From: Heterohyrax brucei | Taxonomy: Eukaryota; Chordata; Mammalia; Hyracoidea; Procaviidae | Assembly (NCBI GenBank): GCA_028571685.1 | Contig: CM053141.1 | Coordinates: 75,811,833 to 75,875,832, forward strand | Length of the DNA stretch: 64,000 nt | Direction of reading: 5' to 3' | Shown: piece after piece, positions 22,205-33,914 of the stretch | Layout of the letters: every line of letters starts with the position of its first letter | Position numbering within the stretch: position 1 is the stretch's first letter | Position numbers and translations under genes: made by a program | Notes under the pieces: model-generated | Database searches by the model: none | What the model saw: the letters and a program-made list of their open reading frames with translations, nothing else | What the model was told of the DNA's origin: nothing

Positions 22205-22367
22205 GGGACTGATGGTTTAGCAATTAAGTACTATGGCTGCTAACCAGAAGGTCAGCAGTTCAAATCCATCAGGCAGTCACTGGAAAGTCTATTGGGCAGT
22301 TCTACTCCATAGTGGTGTTGTGAGTGGAAATCTACTCAATGGCAGTGGGTTTTGTTTTGTTTTTTTC
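22205..22367 (+). repeat. AfroSINE inside an LTR
   Basis: Plus-strand copy with a diverged head (tgatggtttagcaattaag), CTGCTAACCAGAAGGTCAGC, and the tail tcaatggcagtgggttttg with a T-rich end. LTR text continues on both sides. Confidence 0.85.
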
Positions 22368-22746
22368 ATAACACTGTTACTGAGGTCACCTCCCTGATCT
22401 ACTGTAAAGGGAGTTTCCTTGGGGTGTGGCTTGCACCACCTTTTATCCCACAAGAGATAAAAAGAAATGGAAACAAGCAGAGAGTTGGGGACCTTATATT
22501 ACCATGTGTTCTGAGAGTAGAACACATCTTTTAGACCTGAGGTCCCCATGATGAGATGCTCCCCAAACAAGGGAAGACTGATGGTGAGGATTTTCCTCTA
22601 GAGCCAACAGAGAGAACAAGTCTTCACCTGGAGCTGATGCCCTAAACTTGGACTTCTGGCCTATTGGACTGTGAGAAAATAAACTTTTCTTTGTTAAAAC
22701 CATTCACTTGTGGTATTTGTGTTATAGCAACTAGATACCTAAGACA

Positions 22747-24870
22747 CATAGTCAAAACATTTTAAAATAATAAATAGTGAAACTTTATTCAGCAGTTGGT
22801 CAGTGTAACAGACCCTATTGGTACCATCCAAATTCCCTTCACGTAGCATGTGCTGCCTTCTGCCAGTTTCTGGAATGTAGGCTGTTAACAGCCGGCAGCT
22901 ACACCCTTCTCTTGAGCATTGCCTGTGGCTGATAGGCACTGCCACACCCAGAAATTCCTGAGGTGATATACAGCAACAGAGCAGAAGACAGAGAAGCAGC
23001 CTTGTGCACCATTTGTGCAACCTGTCCCCGCAATTTTAGACTCTGGATCTACAGGTCTTGTTTCCTAAGGGGGAGATATTTCCACAGGGCACACAAGAGG
23101 GGTCCCACTGAACTTCAAGCTAAGGCAGCTGCTTGTTCACTTGGACTTTCTGTGCCAATAGACATCCAGGAAAAAAAAAAAAAAAAAACATTACAGACGG
23201 GGTTAACTGACCATGCTTATCAGGAGACAGAATTGTTTTTAGCAGTTCATAGTCCAGCATTTTCCCCAAGCTGAAGTATTTCCTCTTCCCCACTGTACAC
23301 TCATCCTGATAAATGTCAGAAGAAAGTATGTGTTGTACTTAATCAGACCTAGAACACACATACACACACAGACATACACGAAGTAAGAATTTTGTTAACT
23401 GCTTATCTATCTTAGTTCCAGGGTCACCATGATCAGGTGGCTGTTGCCTAAGATCTCTGCAGCATAAACTCTTCTTGTGACTGTTACAGCCCTCCTACTG
23501 TCACAGTAATCATGCCACCCTTAACTCCAATACTTAGGTGTTGTCATACTCTTCTGCCACTCTGATATCGATTTGTCCTCATTATAACTAAGAATCCCAT
23601 TACAGTTGCAGCATTCTCTGTGTTTGTCCCTGAGAACAACAACTACTCTACATTCAAAGATGATGATAACCCCTCACCAATGTATTTCTTGATTTCTGGA
23701 GGGAAAGAATGTTTCTTGGGCCTTCTTAGGGGACATAATTAGAAACTGGGTGATAAATCCACTTCAACGTTTCTATTTTCCCAAGTTTTTGGAGTCCTTC
23801 CTGTTCCTCATACTAAGGAATGGCTGGCATCCTCACTTAATTTTTGCCACCACTGAGCCCAGGTTGTAGGCAACTGATCAAGAGTACTGCTAAAACCATC
23901 CCCAGCTATTTGATATAAGGATAATAATAAGTACCTCTGGTAAATGAACTCAATTTGATAAATTCAGCATGATCTAAAATTATCTTCCTGCTCCCGTGAT
24001 GTGAAATGCTTGGAGTCTATCTCTATGTCCTCTAAGCTTCTGTAGCTATGTTAGAGTAATTGGAGTCTCTGAACTCCCTTTTCCTGGGAGACTTAGTACT
24101 CGTCTCTCTGGGGATAGCTGAGGTCTGACTCTTCCTAGGGGTCTAGAGGCCATGACCGAGATTAGGGGTTAGAGGCGAAAGGAATTTGCTTCCCTTTTCA
24201 AGTCACCTGTCTTAGGTCTCATCATTACATAATCTTCAAGTGAGACAGAACTAGCCCTATATAGGACCAGGGGCTGCTTCTACTGGCAAAGGAAGCTCTA
24301 TGTACTCAGAGTCATCCAAATCCTCCTGGAGGTCCCCAATAGTTTTCAGGGTTACACATATTCCCAATCCACACACTAACTTGTACATGGCAAGGTTGCA
24401 AATTTATTTATGGTTTAATGCTGCAACCTGAGGATCATATTCTATGTCTGATTTTTCAGGTATATTCACCCTGTTTGTATAATGGGAAACAGTTAATTTA
24501 GGGTGGTCAAAGAATTCTAGTCTTCTCACCATTACTTGAGCTGAGCATGTGAACCCCCTGAATTTATCATTGTAAGTTCTCCAGGCTAGTTAAAAGCAGT
24601 CAGTATACTCCAGAATCCTTGTTTGGTTTTAATTCCCATGATAATGATGTATTGCAGCAGTCACATTATTTCAGGGGAACACAGATGATAATTTAATATT
24701 TTACCACTACATACAGTGGATACCTGTAGCCTAGTTTTGGAAGATAGTAAAGCCATCACTGCTTTCAACCCAGCTAAGTCTGAAAACCAGTCTCAGTTTC
24801 TCCTTGTTGACAGTCTCCTGACATCTGTTTTGGTATAAATACTGTCCCATGGAAGGGAGTTCAGGGTAGG
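22747..24870 (-). mobile_element. Probable decayed endogenous retrovirus interior (-)
   Basis: Non-repetitive, stop-rich DNA. On the minus strand near 24270-24350 a short stretch reads GDLQEDLDDSEYIELPLPVEAAPGPI, which looks like a proline/acid-rich gag linker. An LTR-like block lies on the correct (5') side at 24870-25320. Together these suggest a class I-type provirus remnant, but no protease, reverse transcriptase or envelope motif is readable. This is an inference with weak support. Confidence 0.3.
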
Positions 24871-25320
24871 AAACAGACAACATTCTGGATATTTTTAGCA
24901 AAAAACAAAAGGAATTTAATACAGATTAGAGTCTTTTAAGAAGTTATTGTAAAAAACAGAGGAGTGGAGGAAGTCAATCACTACAAATTTCAACAGTGAC
25001 CCATTATTCCTATGATCCAGAGGGGCTGCTGCTGCTCCTGCTTCGCCTGCTGCTTTCATTTCCACAGCTGCCGCTCTCTACTCGTCTCCTTTCATCTGGA
25101 ACTTAGACAGGAACAGAAGGGGTGGCTGCCAGAAGCAGTCATAGCAGCGCAAACGTCACCGAAATGAGGCAGAGGAGCTTCCAAATCTCACATGGGTTCA
25201 TCTCGTTATCAGAACCTAATTACATCCAGAATCGAGTCTTAGTTGCAGGGTTTTCTGGGAAATGTAGTTTTTAGCTCTTTCTCCCCCATAAATCAAGATT
25301 TTACACACCAAATGGTAAGA
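24870..25320 (-). mobile_element. LTR-like sequence (-)
   Basis: Read on the minus strand it has a 'actacatttcccagaaaaccc' block, then a GC-richer centre, an ATTAAA signal near 24910 and a 'tgtctgtttcctaccctg' end, the usual layout of an ERV LTR. No second copy or duplication is seen, so family and exact ends are uncertain. Confidence 0.35.
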
Positions 25321-25329
25321 ATGGATAAA

Positions 25330-25492
25330 ATCAAACGACACTCATTGTCATTGAGTTGATTCTGACTCCTAGTGACCCTATAGGACAGAGTAGAACTGCC
25401 CCTATAGAGTTTCCAAGGAGCATCTGGTGGACTCAACTGCAGTCCTTTTGGTTAGCAACTTGAGCATTTAACCACTATGCCAGCAGGGCTTC
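25330..25492 (-). repeat. AfroSINE
   Basis: Minus-strand copy: cattgtcattgagttgattc, the CTATAGGACAGAGTAGAACTG block, CTTTTGGTTAGCAAC and the head cagcagggcttcc. Confidence 0.9.
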
Positions 25493-25559
25493 CAAAAATA
25501 AACAGTGAATGCTAATATACCATATAGCACATAAGTCTTCTAGAGAGAGCTATTTGACT

Positions 25560-26410
25560 TCTGAAACTATGTACATGTAACTCGTAGATTGCAATTATCT
25601 AAATTATCTGAAACTGAATGAAAATGAAAATACTAAATGTTGCAACTGGTGGGTACAGCTAAAAGCTATGTTTTCAGGGACATTTATATTTTGATGTGCT
25701 TATATTAACTAAGACTGAAAGTTAATGGACTAAGCAAGCATCCTATTTAAAAAGTGTTAAAATGAAGAACAGAATAAATCCAAAGAAAAAGGAATTAGCA
25801 AAAATAAGAGCAGAAAAAGATAAAAATAGAAAGCAACGACACAATTGAGAGAATTTCTTTAAAATTGGTTGTTTGAAAAGATTCACGTGTAGGTAAATAT
25901 ATAGCAAGAATGATGAAAAAATATTAGAATTTTAGAAAGGCATAACTAGAGATACAGCAGAGGCCTGTAGTTATGTAGATATTTAGTTAATATAAAAGTC
26001 TCTGCAAATCAGCAAAAACCAAAAAAGGAGCCCAAATGAAAAATGGGTAGTGGATATACAAAAGACAATATAAAAAAGTGGCTGTTGTATATATGAAAAA
26101 GATTTCAACTCATTCGCAGTAAGAAAGACATGAATTTACGCTGTACTGATATTTTGATATTTACCCATCAAATAGGCAAATATCAAAAGCTTTGCCATAA
26201 ATCTAAAGGATAGATCAGTAGTTTATGAGGCACTGAGTCAACTGGTGTGAAACAATTTGGGGAAAGATAATGACAGTGATGGCACGACATGAGGACTGTA
26301 ACCAATGTCATTAAACTGTGCCTCAAGACATTATCAAATGGGCATGTGATCTGCTGTGTATATTTTCACCAAAAGTAAAATAAACATTTTAATGTGTAAT
26401 AAAAGTAAAA
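25560..26410 (+). mobile_element. Ancient L1 ORF2 and 3' end fragments (+)
   Basis: 25740-25985 matches the linker between L1 endonuclease and reverse transcriptase (gaacagaataaatccaaag, ttggttgtttgaaaagatt). 25990-26200 resembles the ORF2 C-terminal region. 26270-26400 is a 3' end (aggactgtaaccaatgtcat). All frames are lost and large internal parts are missing. Confidence 0.6.
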
Positions 26411-26447
26411 AAAAAAGATACACATTAGTAAGCCAGCCAAGTGCTGT

Positions 26448-26545
26448 CGCTTTGACACAACTTGTGTACTTCTCCTAATTAACCCAATATTGTAAGCACA
26501 GAGTATGTACACTTTCATTTTTTATTTAACAAAAAAAAAGTCACA
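26448..26545 (+). mobile_element. Short L1 3'-UTR fragment with poly(A)
   Basis: It is the reverse complement of the start of the L1 3' side at 42525-42615: both share acaacttgtgtac and a 'cagagtatgtacactttcattttttat' stretch. It ends in an A run. Confidence 0.6.
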
Positions 26546-27085
26546 TTGTATGTTTGGGAGACTACACCAGCTTGAGACCAGAAGAACTAGACGGTGCCTG
26601 GCCGCCACCAAAGACAGCCCTGACAGAGAACACAAAGCATGAGAAAAAGGGGAGTACAGATCTAGAACTCTATCAAAAGACCAGACTTCATGGTTTGACA
26701 TCCTGTAGGGTGGCCTGAGAACATGGCCCCTGGACCTGCTGCTAGCTCAGAGATGAAACTAGTATCAAAGCAAACTTTTCAGAAAAAGATTGGACTGTAG
26801 TATGGGACATAAAGTGATGCAGGTGGTATGTGTACTTTTTGGCTTGATATATATATATAAGGCTGTCCAACTAGTTCCTCTTTAGGAGATAGGGGTAGGG
26901 TGGAGAGGAGGAGACAAGTGTTGGTTAAGTGGAAACCAGAAGTCCAGGGTGGAAAGGAGGAGTTTGCTGTCACAGGGTGAGGAAAGCAAAGTTGCATAGA
27001 GGCATGTATTTGGGGTTTTATGTGGCAAATTGACTGGGATTGTAAACTTTCACTTAACCACAATACAAACAACTGTCATATTGTG
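26546..27085 (+). mobile_element. L1 3' UTR fragment (+)
   Basis: Contains 'agaactagacggtgcctgg', 'aactctatcaaaagaccag' and 'gtgatgcaggtgg'. The first two are the complement of phrases in the minus-strand L1 3' UTRs at 41030 and 41110. Non-coding. Confidence 0.6.
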
Positions 27086-27120
27086 ATGGGAAGGATGTGG
27101 GGGGAGCAGACATTCTCACA

Positions 27121-27491
27121 TGTGATGGTTAATGCTATGTGTCATCTTGTCTAGGTTATGATTCTCAATGGTTTGTCAAACACTGTGTAATCATATTCCA
27201 TTTTATGATCTGATGTGAGTAGCCAGTAAGTTGAAAGGGAGTGGGGGCTGCCTTCAGAATACAGATGGATATTCTTGAATTTCTTTCCCCATTTTCATTG
27301 TTGACCTTGGGTTCTTTGAACATAAGAAATTCTTGAGCCTGTTGCCTGATCCACAGACTTGAGACTTGTCAGCCCCTACAGTTGTATAACCATTTCCTCA
27401 CAGTTGCATCAGCCACTTCCCTGAAGTAAGATTTTGTCTATATATCTATGCTTCACTGATTTTGTCCCTCTAGAGAACCCAGACTAAGACA
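27121..27491 (+). mobile_element. Solo LTR, MaLR-like (type B)
   Basis: Runs from TGTGATGGTTAATGC to CCAGACTAAGACA, the same start and end pattern as the LTR at 29456-30024. It has a 'ctatatatctatgcttcactg' U3/R boundary-like stretch near the end. No clear 5-bp duplication is left. Confidence 0.6.
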
Positions 27492-27699
27492 TCTGTCTTG
27501 CTGGAAAACCAATCTCTAGGGCTTACTATGCACTGACTAGTGTGACTACTACAGCAACATTTGTGCTTAACAGGAAGAAGGAAAAGAATTTATTTTCTTA
27601 AACATGGATTAAAGGTCTCTGGAAGAATGCCCATGAAACTGATAATATTGGTTACTTCCAAGGAGGATCACTGCGTAGCTGGTAGAATTTGAAGAAAAA

Positions 27700-28445
27700 A
27701 ACTTACAAGTATATTCTTTTGACTCCCCTGAAGTTAATGCATGTGAAAGTATTATCTATTCAAAATATAATGAAAACAATTAAAAAATGTTAGTAATAAA
27801 CTACTAATAGGTTTAAAACTATAAAAACATATGCAAAATAGAAGATATCCTAGAAAATATTACTTTATAATCCAAAAGGCTTAATAGATCTATAAACTTT
27901 AAAGAAATAAATCAGTAGTTAAAATCTTTATCCAAAACAATCCCACCTGATGCATAAGTAAATTTCACTGAATGTTCAAGGAATAACTAAGATCATTTTG
28001 TAGAAACTGCTCTACAGATCTGAAAAAGAATAATATTCTGTAACTGATATTTTAAGACTAGTATAACCCTGAGATGCACATTGAATCTGGGCATTATGAG
28101 AAAGTAAAGGTACAGGCCAGTCTTACCTATAAAAATATGTGCAAAAGTATTTAACAAAATGCTAGCTGGACAACAGAAATATACATCATGAAAAGCTGCA
28201 TTTGTCTTAGAAATACAAGAATAATTTAGTATTAAAAATATGTAATTGTAATTCACACTAACCTGTTAGATGAAAATATGTTCATGTAAATAAATGTAGA
28301 AAAATCTAACAGCTATTCATGATTTAAAATTTAAGAAAAAAACTAGCAAACTAGGAATAGAAGTGTACTTTGCTTAACCTGATGAAAGGCATCACAATAA
28401 AAAATTTATTTAATGGGGAATAAGTAGAGAATATGAAATGTGTAG
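27700..28445 (+). mobile_element. Ancient L1 ORF2 (reverse transcriptase region) relic (+)
   Basis: A-rich strand with decayed ORF2 text such as 'gtgcaaaagtatttaacaaaatgctagc' and 'gaataatttagtattaaaaat'. No frame longer than a few tens of residues and no FADD box is readable. Confidence 0.5.
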
Positions 28446-28479
28446 CTCACCATGTCCACCAATAATTACCTCCTTTGCA

Positions 28480-28700
28480 ATGAGACCAACAGAACAGACG
28501 GTGCCTGGCTTATTGCTGATTTTAGGGAAGAATCCTGATCAAAAGGTGCAAAAAGCAGAACAGAATTTCAGATTCTCATGAACTCCAGACTCTGGAGGCA
28601 TGGAACTGGATGAGCCTCTAAAACTATTGCCCTGAGATGATCTTTAAGGCTTAAACTAAGAATATCCCCTGAAGTCTTCTGAAAAACAAAAAATAGAAAT
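28480..28700 (+). mobile_element. L1 3'-UTR fragment (+)
   Basis: Shares 'agaatcctgatcaaaaggtg..gaacagaatttca' and 'ctattgccctgagatgatc' with the fragment at 20870-21040, the same 3' UTR lineage. Confidence 0.6.
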
Positions 28701-28704
28701 AAAA

Positions 28705-28863
28705 ATAAAACCAAATCCATTATCATCAAGTCAATTCTGACTTATAATGACGCTTCATGACAAAGTAGAACTGCTTCTGAAGGTTTTCAAGGAGTGGCCG
28801 ATAGATTCAAATTGCTGGTCTTGTTGTTAGCAGCTGAGCTCTCATCACTGTGCCTCCAGGGAT
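28705..28863 (-). repeat. AfroSINE
   Basis: Minus-strand copy: ccattatcatcaagtcaattc, a diverged middle, gttgttagcagctgagctc and the head cctccaggg. Confidence 0.8.
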
Positions 28864-28959
28864 TTAGTCACTAAGCTTCATAACTGAGCTTCAGTGTTTA
28901 GGATGACAAGTATTTCCCCCACCTCCCCCCTAGTTTTTCTTCAGGGATATCTTGTCTAT

Positions 28960-29295
28960 TCTTGGCTCTTTGCTCTTCTGTAGGATTTTTAAGACTAGCT
29001 TGTGAAGTTCTGTGATAAAGTGTGTTGGCATTTGGATTGGAAGTGTATTGACTCTGTAAACAATAGGTTTATTTACAGTGTTGGGGCTTCCTAACTGAGA
29101 CCATGATTATTGATTTACACCTTTAATGGCTTTTAATAAAGTTGTATAATTTTTCTTATAAAAAAGTTGAATGTCTTTATTAGATTTATTTTTAGATTTT
29201 ATGTACACACATAGCTATTGTAAACAGTATTTCTTTGAATTACATTTCCTAGCTGGTTGTTGCTCGTGTATAAAATTTAGTTGACTACTGAAGGT
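28960..29295 (-). mobile_element. Ancient L1 ORF2 fragment (-)
   Basis: Minus-strand ORF2 text (ggcatttggattggaag, 'ttggcttttaataaagttgtataa'-like run, 'ttagatttatttttag'). Truncated by the AfroSINE at 29299. Confidence 0.5.
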
Positions 29296-29298
29296 TGA

Positions 29299-29435
29299 AG
29301 GAGGAATCCCTCATGGCACAGTGGTTAAGAGCTTAACTGCTAACTGAAAGCTTGGTGGTTTGAACCCACCAGCCACTCTGCAGGAGAAAGATGTAGCAGT
29401 CTGCTTCCGTAAAGATTACAGCCTTAGAAAGCCTT
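29299..29435 (+). repeat. AfroSINE variant, 3' truncated
   Basis: Head (gaatccctcatggcacagtg), then the variant's central block (gatgtagcagtctgcttccg). It stops before the tail at a junction with L1 sequence. Confidence 0.8.
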
Positions 29436-29455
29436 GGAATTATACAGTCTGTGGC

Positions 29456-30024
29456 TGTGATAGTTAAGGTGGTGTGTCAACTTGGCTGGGCCAGGGCTAT
29501 CAGTGTTTTGGGCAGTTGCGATTTACCCCCGTGATGGAATATGCTGAGTGGTACCACTGGGGTGGGGCCCGCTCACTTTTTTGGTTTGTTCTGGATCCAG
29601 CAGCTTCTTCTCTGTTGGATCCTGACCTCTGGTTTTTGGGATTTGAGCTAACAGCTTACCCGTTAATCTTGGGAATCCTTAATCTTCACAACCTGCAAGT
29701 GAGAGTCCCATTCCCCAACCTGCCTACCTTGGGCTTACCAGACCCAGCAGCTGTGTGAATCAGGAGAAAGCTTGCAGTCTTACCTGCCATCCTGGGATTC
29801 ATTGACCTTCACAAACTGAGAGTAAGAGCCCTGCTTTCTGTCCTACTGACCTTGGTTTTGCTGGCTTTGTGGCTAGGGGAATAGGGAGAGGCCTACATCC
29901 TGAACCAGGTTTTGGGGTATTTTAGCCCCTGCAATTGCATGAATTGTTTCCCTGATATAAATCTCTCCCTATATATTTATATAATCTACTGGTTTTGCTT
30001 CTCTAGAGAATGCAGCCTAAGACA
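29456..30024 (+). mobile_element. Solo LTR, type B, with target-site duplication
   Basis: 569-bp LTR from TGTGATAGTTAAGG to GCCTAAGACA. The 5-bp direct repeat GTGGC flanks it at 29451-29455 and 30025-30029. It interrupts an old minus-strand L1: removing the LTR rejoins a 'ggaattatacagtct..ggcttctttcacttagc' L1 phrase. Confidence 0.88.
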
Positions 30025-30540
30025 GTGGCCTTTTTATATGGCTTCTTTCACTTAGCATAATGTTTTCAAGTTTCCTTCATATGGTAGCAGGTACCAGAAC
30101 TTTATTCCTTTCGGTGAAAGAAAAATATTCCATGGCATGGATATACCACATTTTGTATCCACTTGTCAGTTGATAGACATTTGGTGCTTCCACATGTTTA
30201 CTATTATGAATAATGCTACTATGAACATTCATGTAGAAGTCTTTGTGTGAGTATATGTTTTCTGTTATTTTGGTTGTATACCTGGAGTAGAATTGCTAGA
30301 TCACGTGATAATTCTATGGGAACCCTGGTGACACTGTGCTTAAGTGCTACATTTGCTAACCCAAAAGCTAGCAGTTCAAATCTGCCAGGTTCTCCTGGGA
30401 AACTCTATGAAGCCGTTCTCCTTCCTCCTATAGGGTCACTATGAGTTGGAATAGACTTGATCAGAGTGGGTTTGGTTTTAGTTTATGATAACTCTATGTT
30501 TAATATTTTGAGGAACCGCTAAACTGCTTTCTAAAAAGTG
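30025..30540 (-). mobile_element. Ancient L1 3'-end fragment (-), split by an AfroSINE
   Basis: L1 3' text: cttctttcacttagcataatg, ccatggcatggatataccac, and 'ttgaggaaccgctaaactgc' after the SINE. It resembles the L1 in FCHO2 intron 1 (62880-63950). Confidence 0.65.
30319..30485 (+). repeat. AfroSINE with target-site duplication
   Basis: Complete plus-strand copy from ggaaccctggtgacac to a T-rich tail. A 13-bp direct repeat (TGATAATTCTATG / TGATAACTCTATG, one mismatch) flanks it at 30306-30318 and 30486-30498. Confidence 0.92.
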
Positions 30541-33540
30541 AAGTGAAAGTTTATTCTGACTAAAGAGGGACTATCAAGTATTAGGGTTCCAGGTAACATC
30601 AACCAAAGAGAAACTGGAGGACTTCTGGAGCTGACCACCTTCAATTGCTTTTTCAGTATTATCTGAGCAGCCTCTCTCTCTGGACCTGTGGAAGATGTTC
30701 ATCTAGATCCTCTTGTTGCCAAACACCTTAGAGAGACAGCCGCCTCCACACTTCACTGTCTCCTCCTGGCTGTTCATCTCTGGCCAGTGTATATGGTATC
30801 CAGGAGCAGAGCACTGTGCCCCCCAAAGGGAGCTTGGGTGGAAAGGCAGACAGCCACAATCAAACTACATAGGCCAGTGGGCCTGGTTGATGAAGCCATC
30901 ATTCAGGACAGTAAACTTACTGGAAAACTACTGGTTGTAGGAGTAGAATCAGTCTCTGAGACATAAGGGAAACTGACTTCTAATGAAAATGAGTCAGGAA
31001 ATAGGAAAGCAATTCAGGTTTACCTCTCCTTTTCCAAATCCCATTGAAATGGCAAAGTAAACATCAAAAATAGATGCAAAGTCACACAGGAAAAGCAGAA
31101 TAATTGCCTCCAGCAGGGTGGCATGTAGTAAGGAATTTCTAAGAGAAATGAAAGAAACGGAAATTGAGTGACAGAAAAACATAACAGGGTAGAAGAACCT
31201 GAAACATCTGTAAGGAACAGGACACTCAGGCAGCTAGCTAAAGGGATAAAAAAAGAAATTGAACCATACCCCTAAGATCCCACCAAGTTCTTGCTCTAGC
31301 TCTTAAGAGTAGTTGGCTCTACTGTTTGGGCTGGGGTGAGGTACAGTTTTCTGAAGTAGTTACTTGTCACAGCAGCTCCAGAGCAGTGATGTGTTGGAAC
31401 CCAAGGTTGTGGGGTTATATTGTACATATCACTTCTCAACATCCTGTTCAGTGATGTCATGTTGCTCGTTTGAAATTTGTATGGGGCAATAGAATTCACA
31501 CCATACAAAATTAGCAAACACTGCAAATCAGGAGTTTCCCTTCCTCCACCCCAGAGCTGGTTGTTAAACATTGGCCAACATGCCACTGATGCAGAGTAAG
31601 CTAAGGTCAGAGAAACAGGACAATGCCCAAAGGGCCGGGGAAACCGTACCAAGAAAAGACGTTAGCTACACAGTCTGTCTATCCTTGCACAATCCATGAG
31701 TCTGATTCCTGAAATCAAAACTTGCATTCAGTCAGGTAAACAGGAGTTCTTCTTTGAAGTGAGGGAGGGAATACATTTCAGCTATGAATGAAGGTCAGTT
31801 TAGACTTGTACCAACAAACAAGAACAGAAAACCAAGAACCAACAAATATTTTGGGAAAATCCACAGCATGAATGAACACTGAATTCAATAAACAGGACTA
31901 CCCCCTCTACATTAGAGTCAATGTAACAGTTAAAAACTATAAATTAAATATGTCTGTATTAATATCCTCAGTTACTTGAAAGAATATTTCATTCATAAAA
32001 AAGGGAAGCTACTATAAACATAATCAGAATTTACAGGAATTAAATATGATTGGTAAACTGAGTAGTTGTGCTGAAGATTCAATTGCCAAGCCAAGTGCCG
32101 TCGAGTCAGATCCGAAGATGCAATTAGGGAGTTAGAAACTTAAACTGAGCCAGTCTTCCAGTATGGTATTCAATCCTCCCCACCACAATACAAAAAGCAA
32201 AGGAGAAATAAAATTACAGTAAACCTAACAGACGTGAAAGGTGGATCTAACTAAAGTTGTCAAGGTATAGAACTGTGGGCCTAAAAGGGAAGAAATTATC
32301 AAAGAAGTAAAGAAAGAACATTTTCAGAACTAAAAAAGGGACTTGGATTGAAAGGATCTGTTAAATGCTGGGAAGAAACAACACAAAATAATCTTCTGAA
32401 GGCAACTTGGTTTTAAAATGGCAAAGAAAAGTGGTCTTTTTTAACCCCGCCTTCTAGAAATCATCCAAAAATAAGGAGAATGAGAAATAGTAATGCCAAC
32501 TCCATATCTCATGAAGCTCAGAGAGATCTCAAACTAAAACAGGGAAAAGGCTGCTAAAAGCAACAAAGGTCAGAGATACAGGAAAGCAAGAAGCCTAGGG
32601 TTGCAGGTTTCAGAAAAAGCCAGAGAACTCCATAATTCCAAACTAAAGTGCATGCTTAAGATGCAAAACTAATATGATCCTTTCTTTGCAACACTGGAAT
32701 GAAGTTTTCTGGTGGAAATTCCCTGGACAAGTTTGGTAGGAAGAAAAAGCTGAGGAAGTGGATTTGAGCAAGAAATTTCATAGACTAATCATATGTTTCA
32801 GGAAGCAGTCTGTTAGAGGAAGAAGGAGGAGAAAGACTGAATTGTGACAGTCTTTCGGTGCTGACCTCTGGAGGCTGCAGAGGAGTAAAACCTAAAGGAA
32901 CTAACGGACACACACAACCCTGTGTTGTGAGGAGAATTCTTGCTGACAGGGAATACCATCTTGGCTTCTCTCATATAAGCCTCCAGTAAACAGTCAATCT
33001 GAAGAACTTACCTCATTGAAAACAGTAAATAATTACAAAGGAGCTAACATAGAAACTATGAAAAGAGACAAGAGAAAAATGAAACAAAAAGCAAATTGCA
33101 AATGAAGTATTCTTACCATGGAACAGATAAAAATTGACATACATTTTAAGAAATTGATCTCTATATAATTCTATAAAATGACAGCACAAATCAGAGATAT
33201 TTGTGTTTTGAGAATGTATGATAAAAGCACAGAAGGTGATGAGTTACAGGACAGCACAGCCTGGAGAGAAGTGGAAAGAAAATCAAAGTTACAGATGTGA
33301 GCATGACACTGGAAGTAATATGAAAGAAAATAGATATTGCTGAAAATGCAGAGAAGTACACAAAGGGCAGGATTGAAAAAACAAGGGAGAAAACAAAAAT
33401 TTCAGAAAGTTAAAAAGGATCGAAGAGAAAAATTATAATTATGGAAGACATGGAAATCTACATATGCTCAATTTGTATCTTTCAAGCTGAACACTGAAAT
33501 AAGATATTTAAGGTTAAGCATTCAAGAGAACATGTAAACT
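30541..33540. other. Unassigned, partly L1-like sequence
   Basis: 30541-31680 has no recognised feature. 31680-33540 is A-rich on the plus strand and has the look of decayed L1 5' UTR/ORF1 (taccatcttggcttctc near 32955, then a lysine-rich stretch), but the match is too weak to place. A 29-bp AfroSINE tail sits at 32085-32113. Confidence 0.3.
32085..32113 (-). repeat. Tail-only AfroSINE insertion, 29 bp
   Basis: Minus-strand copy of the final 29 bases (gccaagccaagtgccgtcga...). It is flanked by a 12-bp direct repeat with one mismatch, GAAGATTCAATT at 32073-32084 and GAAGATGCAATT at 32114-32125. The long duplication strongly supports a real insertion. Confidence 0.75.
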
Positions 33541-33542
33541 AA

Positions 33543-33698
33543 CTAGCTGCCATCAAGTCGATTACAATTTGTAGCAGCCTTAAAGGACAGAGTAGGACTA
33601 CTCCATAGAGTTTCCAAGGAGTGCCTGGTGGGTTTGAACTGCCTATCTTTTGGTTAGCAGTGGTACAGTGCAAGCACTACACCACCAGGGCTTCCAAA
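33543..33698 (-). repeat. AfroSINE
   Basis: Minus-strand copy: gctgccatcaagtcgattac, ctccatagagtttccaagga, GTTTGAACTGCC and the head caccagggcttcc. Imperfect repeats resembling AAGAACAT flank it. Confidence 0.88.
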
Positions 33699-33914
33699 AG
33701 AACATTTAGGAAATAATCTTTAACATGTAATTCAAAAGAACACTCCAGAATTAAAAGATATAGCCGTTGTTTGAAGAGACACAACATATGGGAAAAAGTT
33801 CTTGCTGTGTGACAAAATGTATCCTCCCTTTCTTCCAAAGAGCTGGACACGTGGCTAGAGTTCTTGAATCACTGTGTAGAACAGAGCGACCCTGTGATCT
33901 GGAACACCTGTTGT

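Larger units (their letters stand above)
21592..22746 (+). mobile_element. Solo LTR, type A (+), split by an antisense LTR and an AfroSINE
   Basis: The LTR begins at about 21592 (tggattgagttatgtccc), is interrupted by the LTR at 21615-22051, resumes at about 22057 (cccaaaaatatatgtatc), is interrupted again by an AfroSINE, and ends with CCTAAGACA at 22746. An AATAAA-type signal lies near its end (gaaaataaacttttctttg). It is a relic of an ERVL/MaLR-type retroelement with no internal region. Confidence 0.8.

Noticed and set aside
30688..30966. 92-codon frame (+) with no stop in a moderately GC-rich stretch
   Set aside because: No recognisable domain; two overlapping frames are open here, which points to composition rather than coding.
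31296..31652. 118-codon frame (-)
   Set aside because: No family recognised; may be part of an old repeat. Not enough to call a gene or pseudogene.
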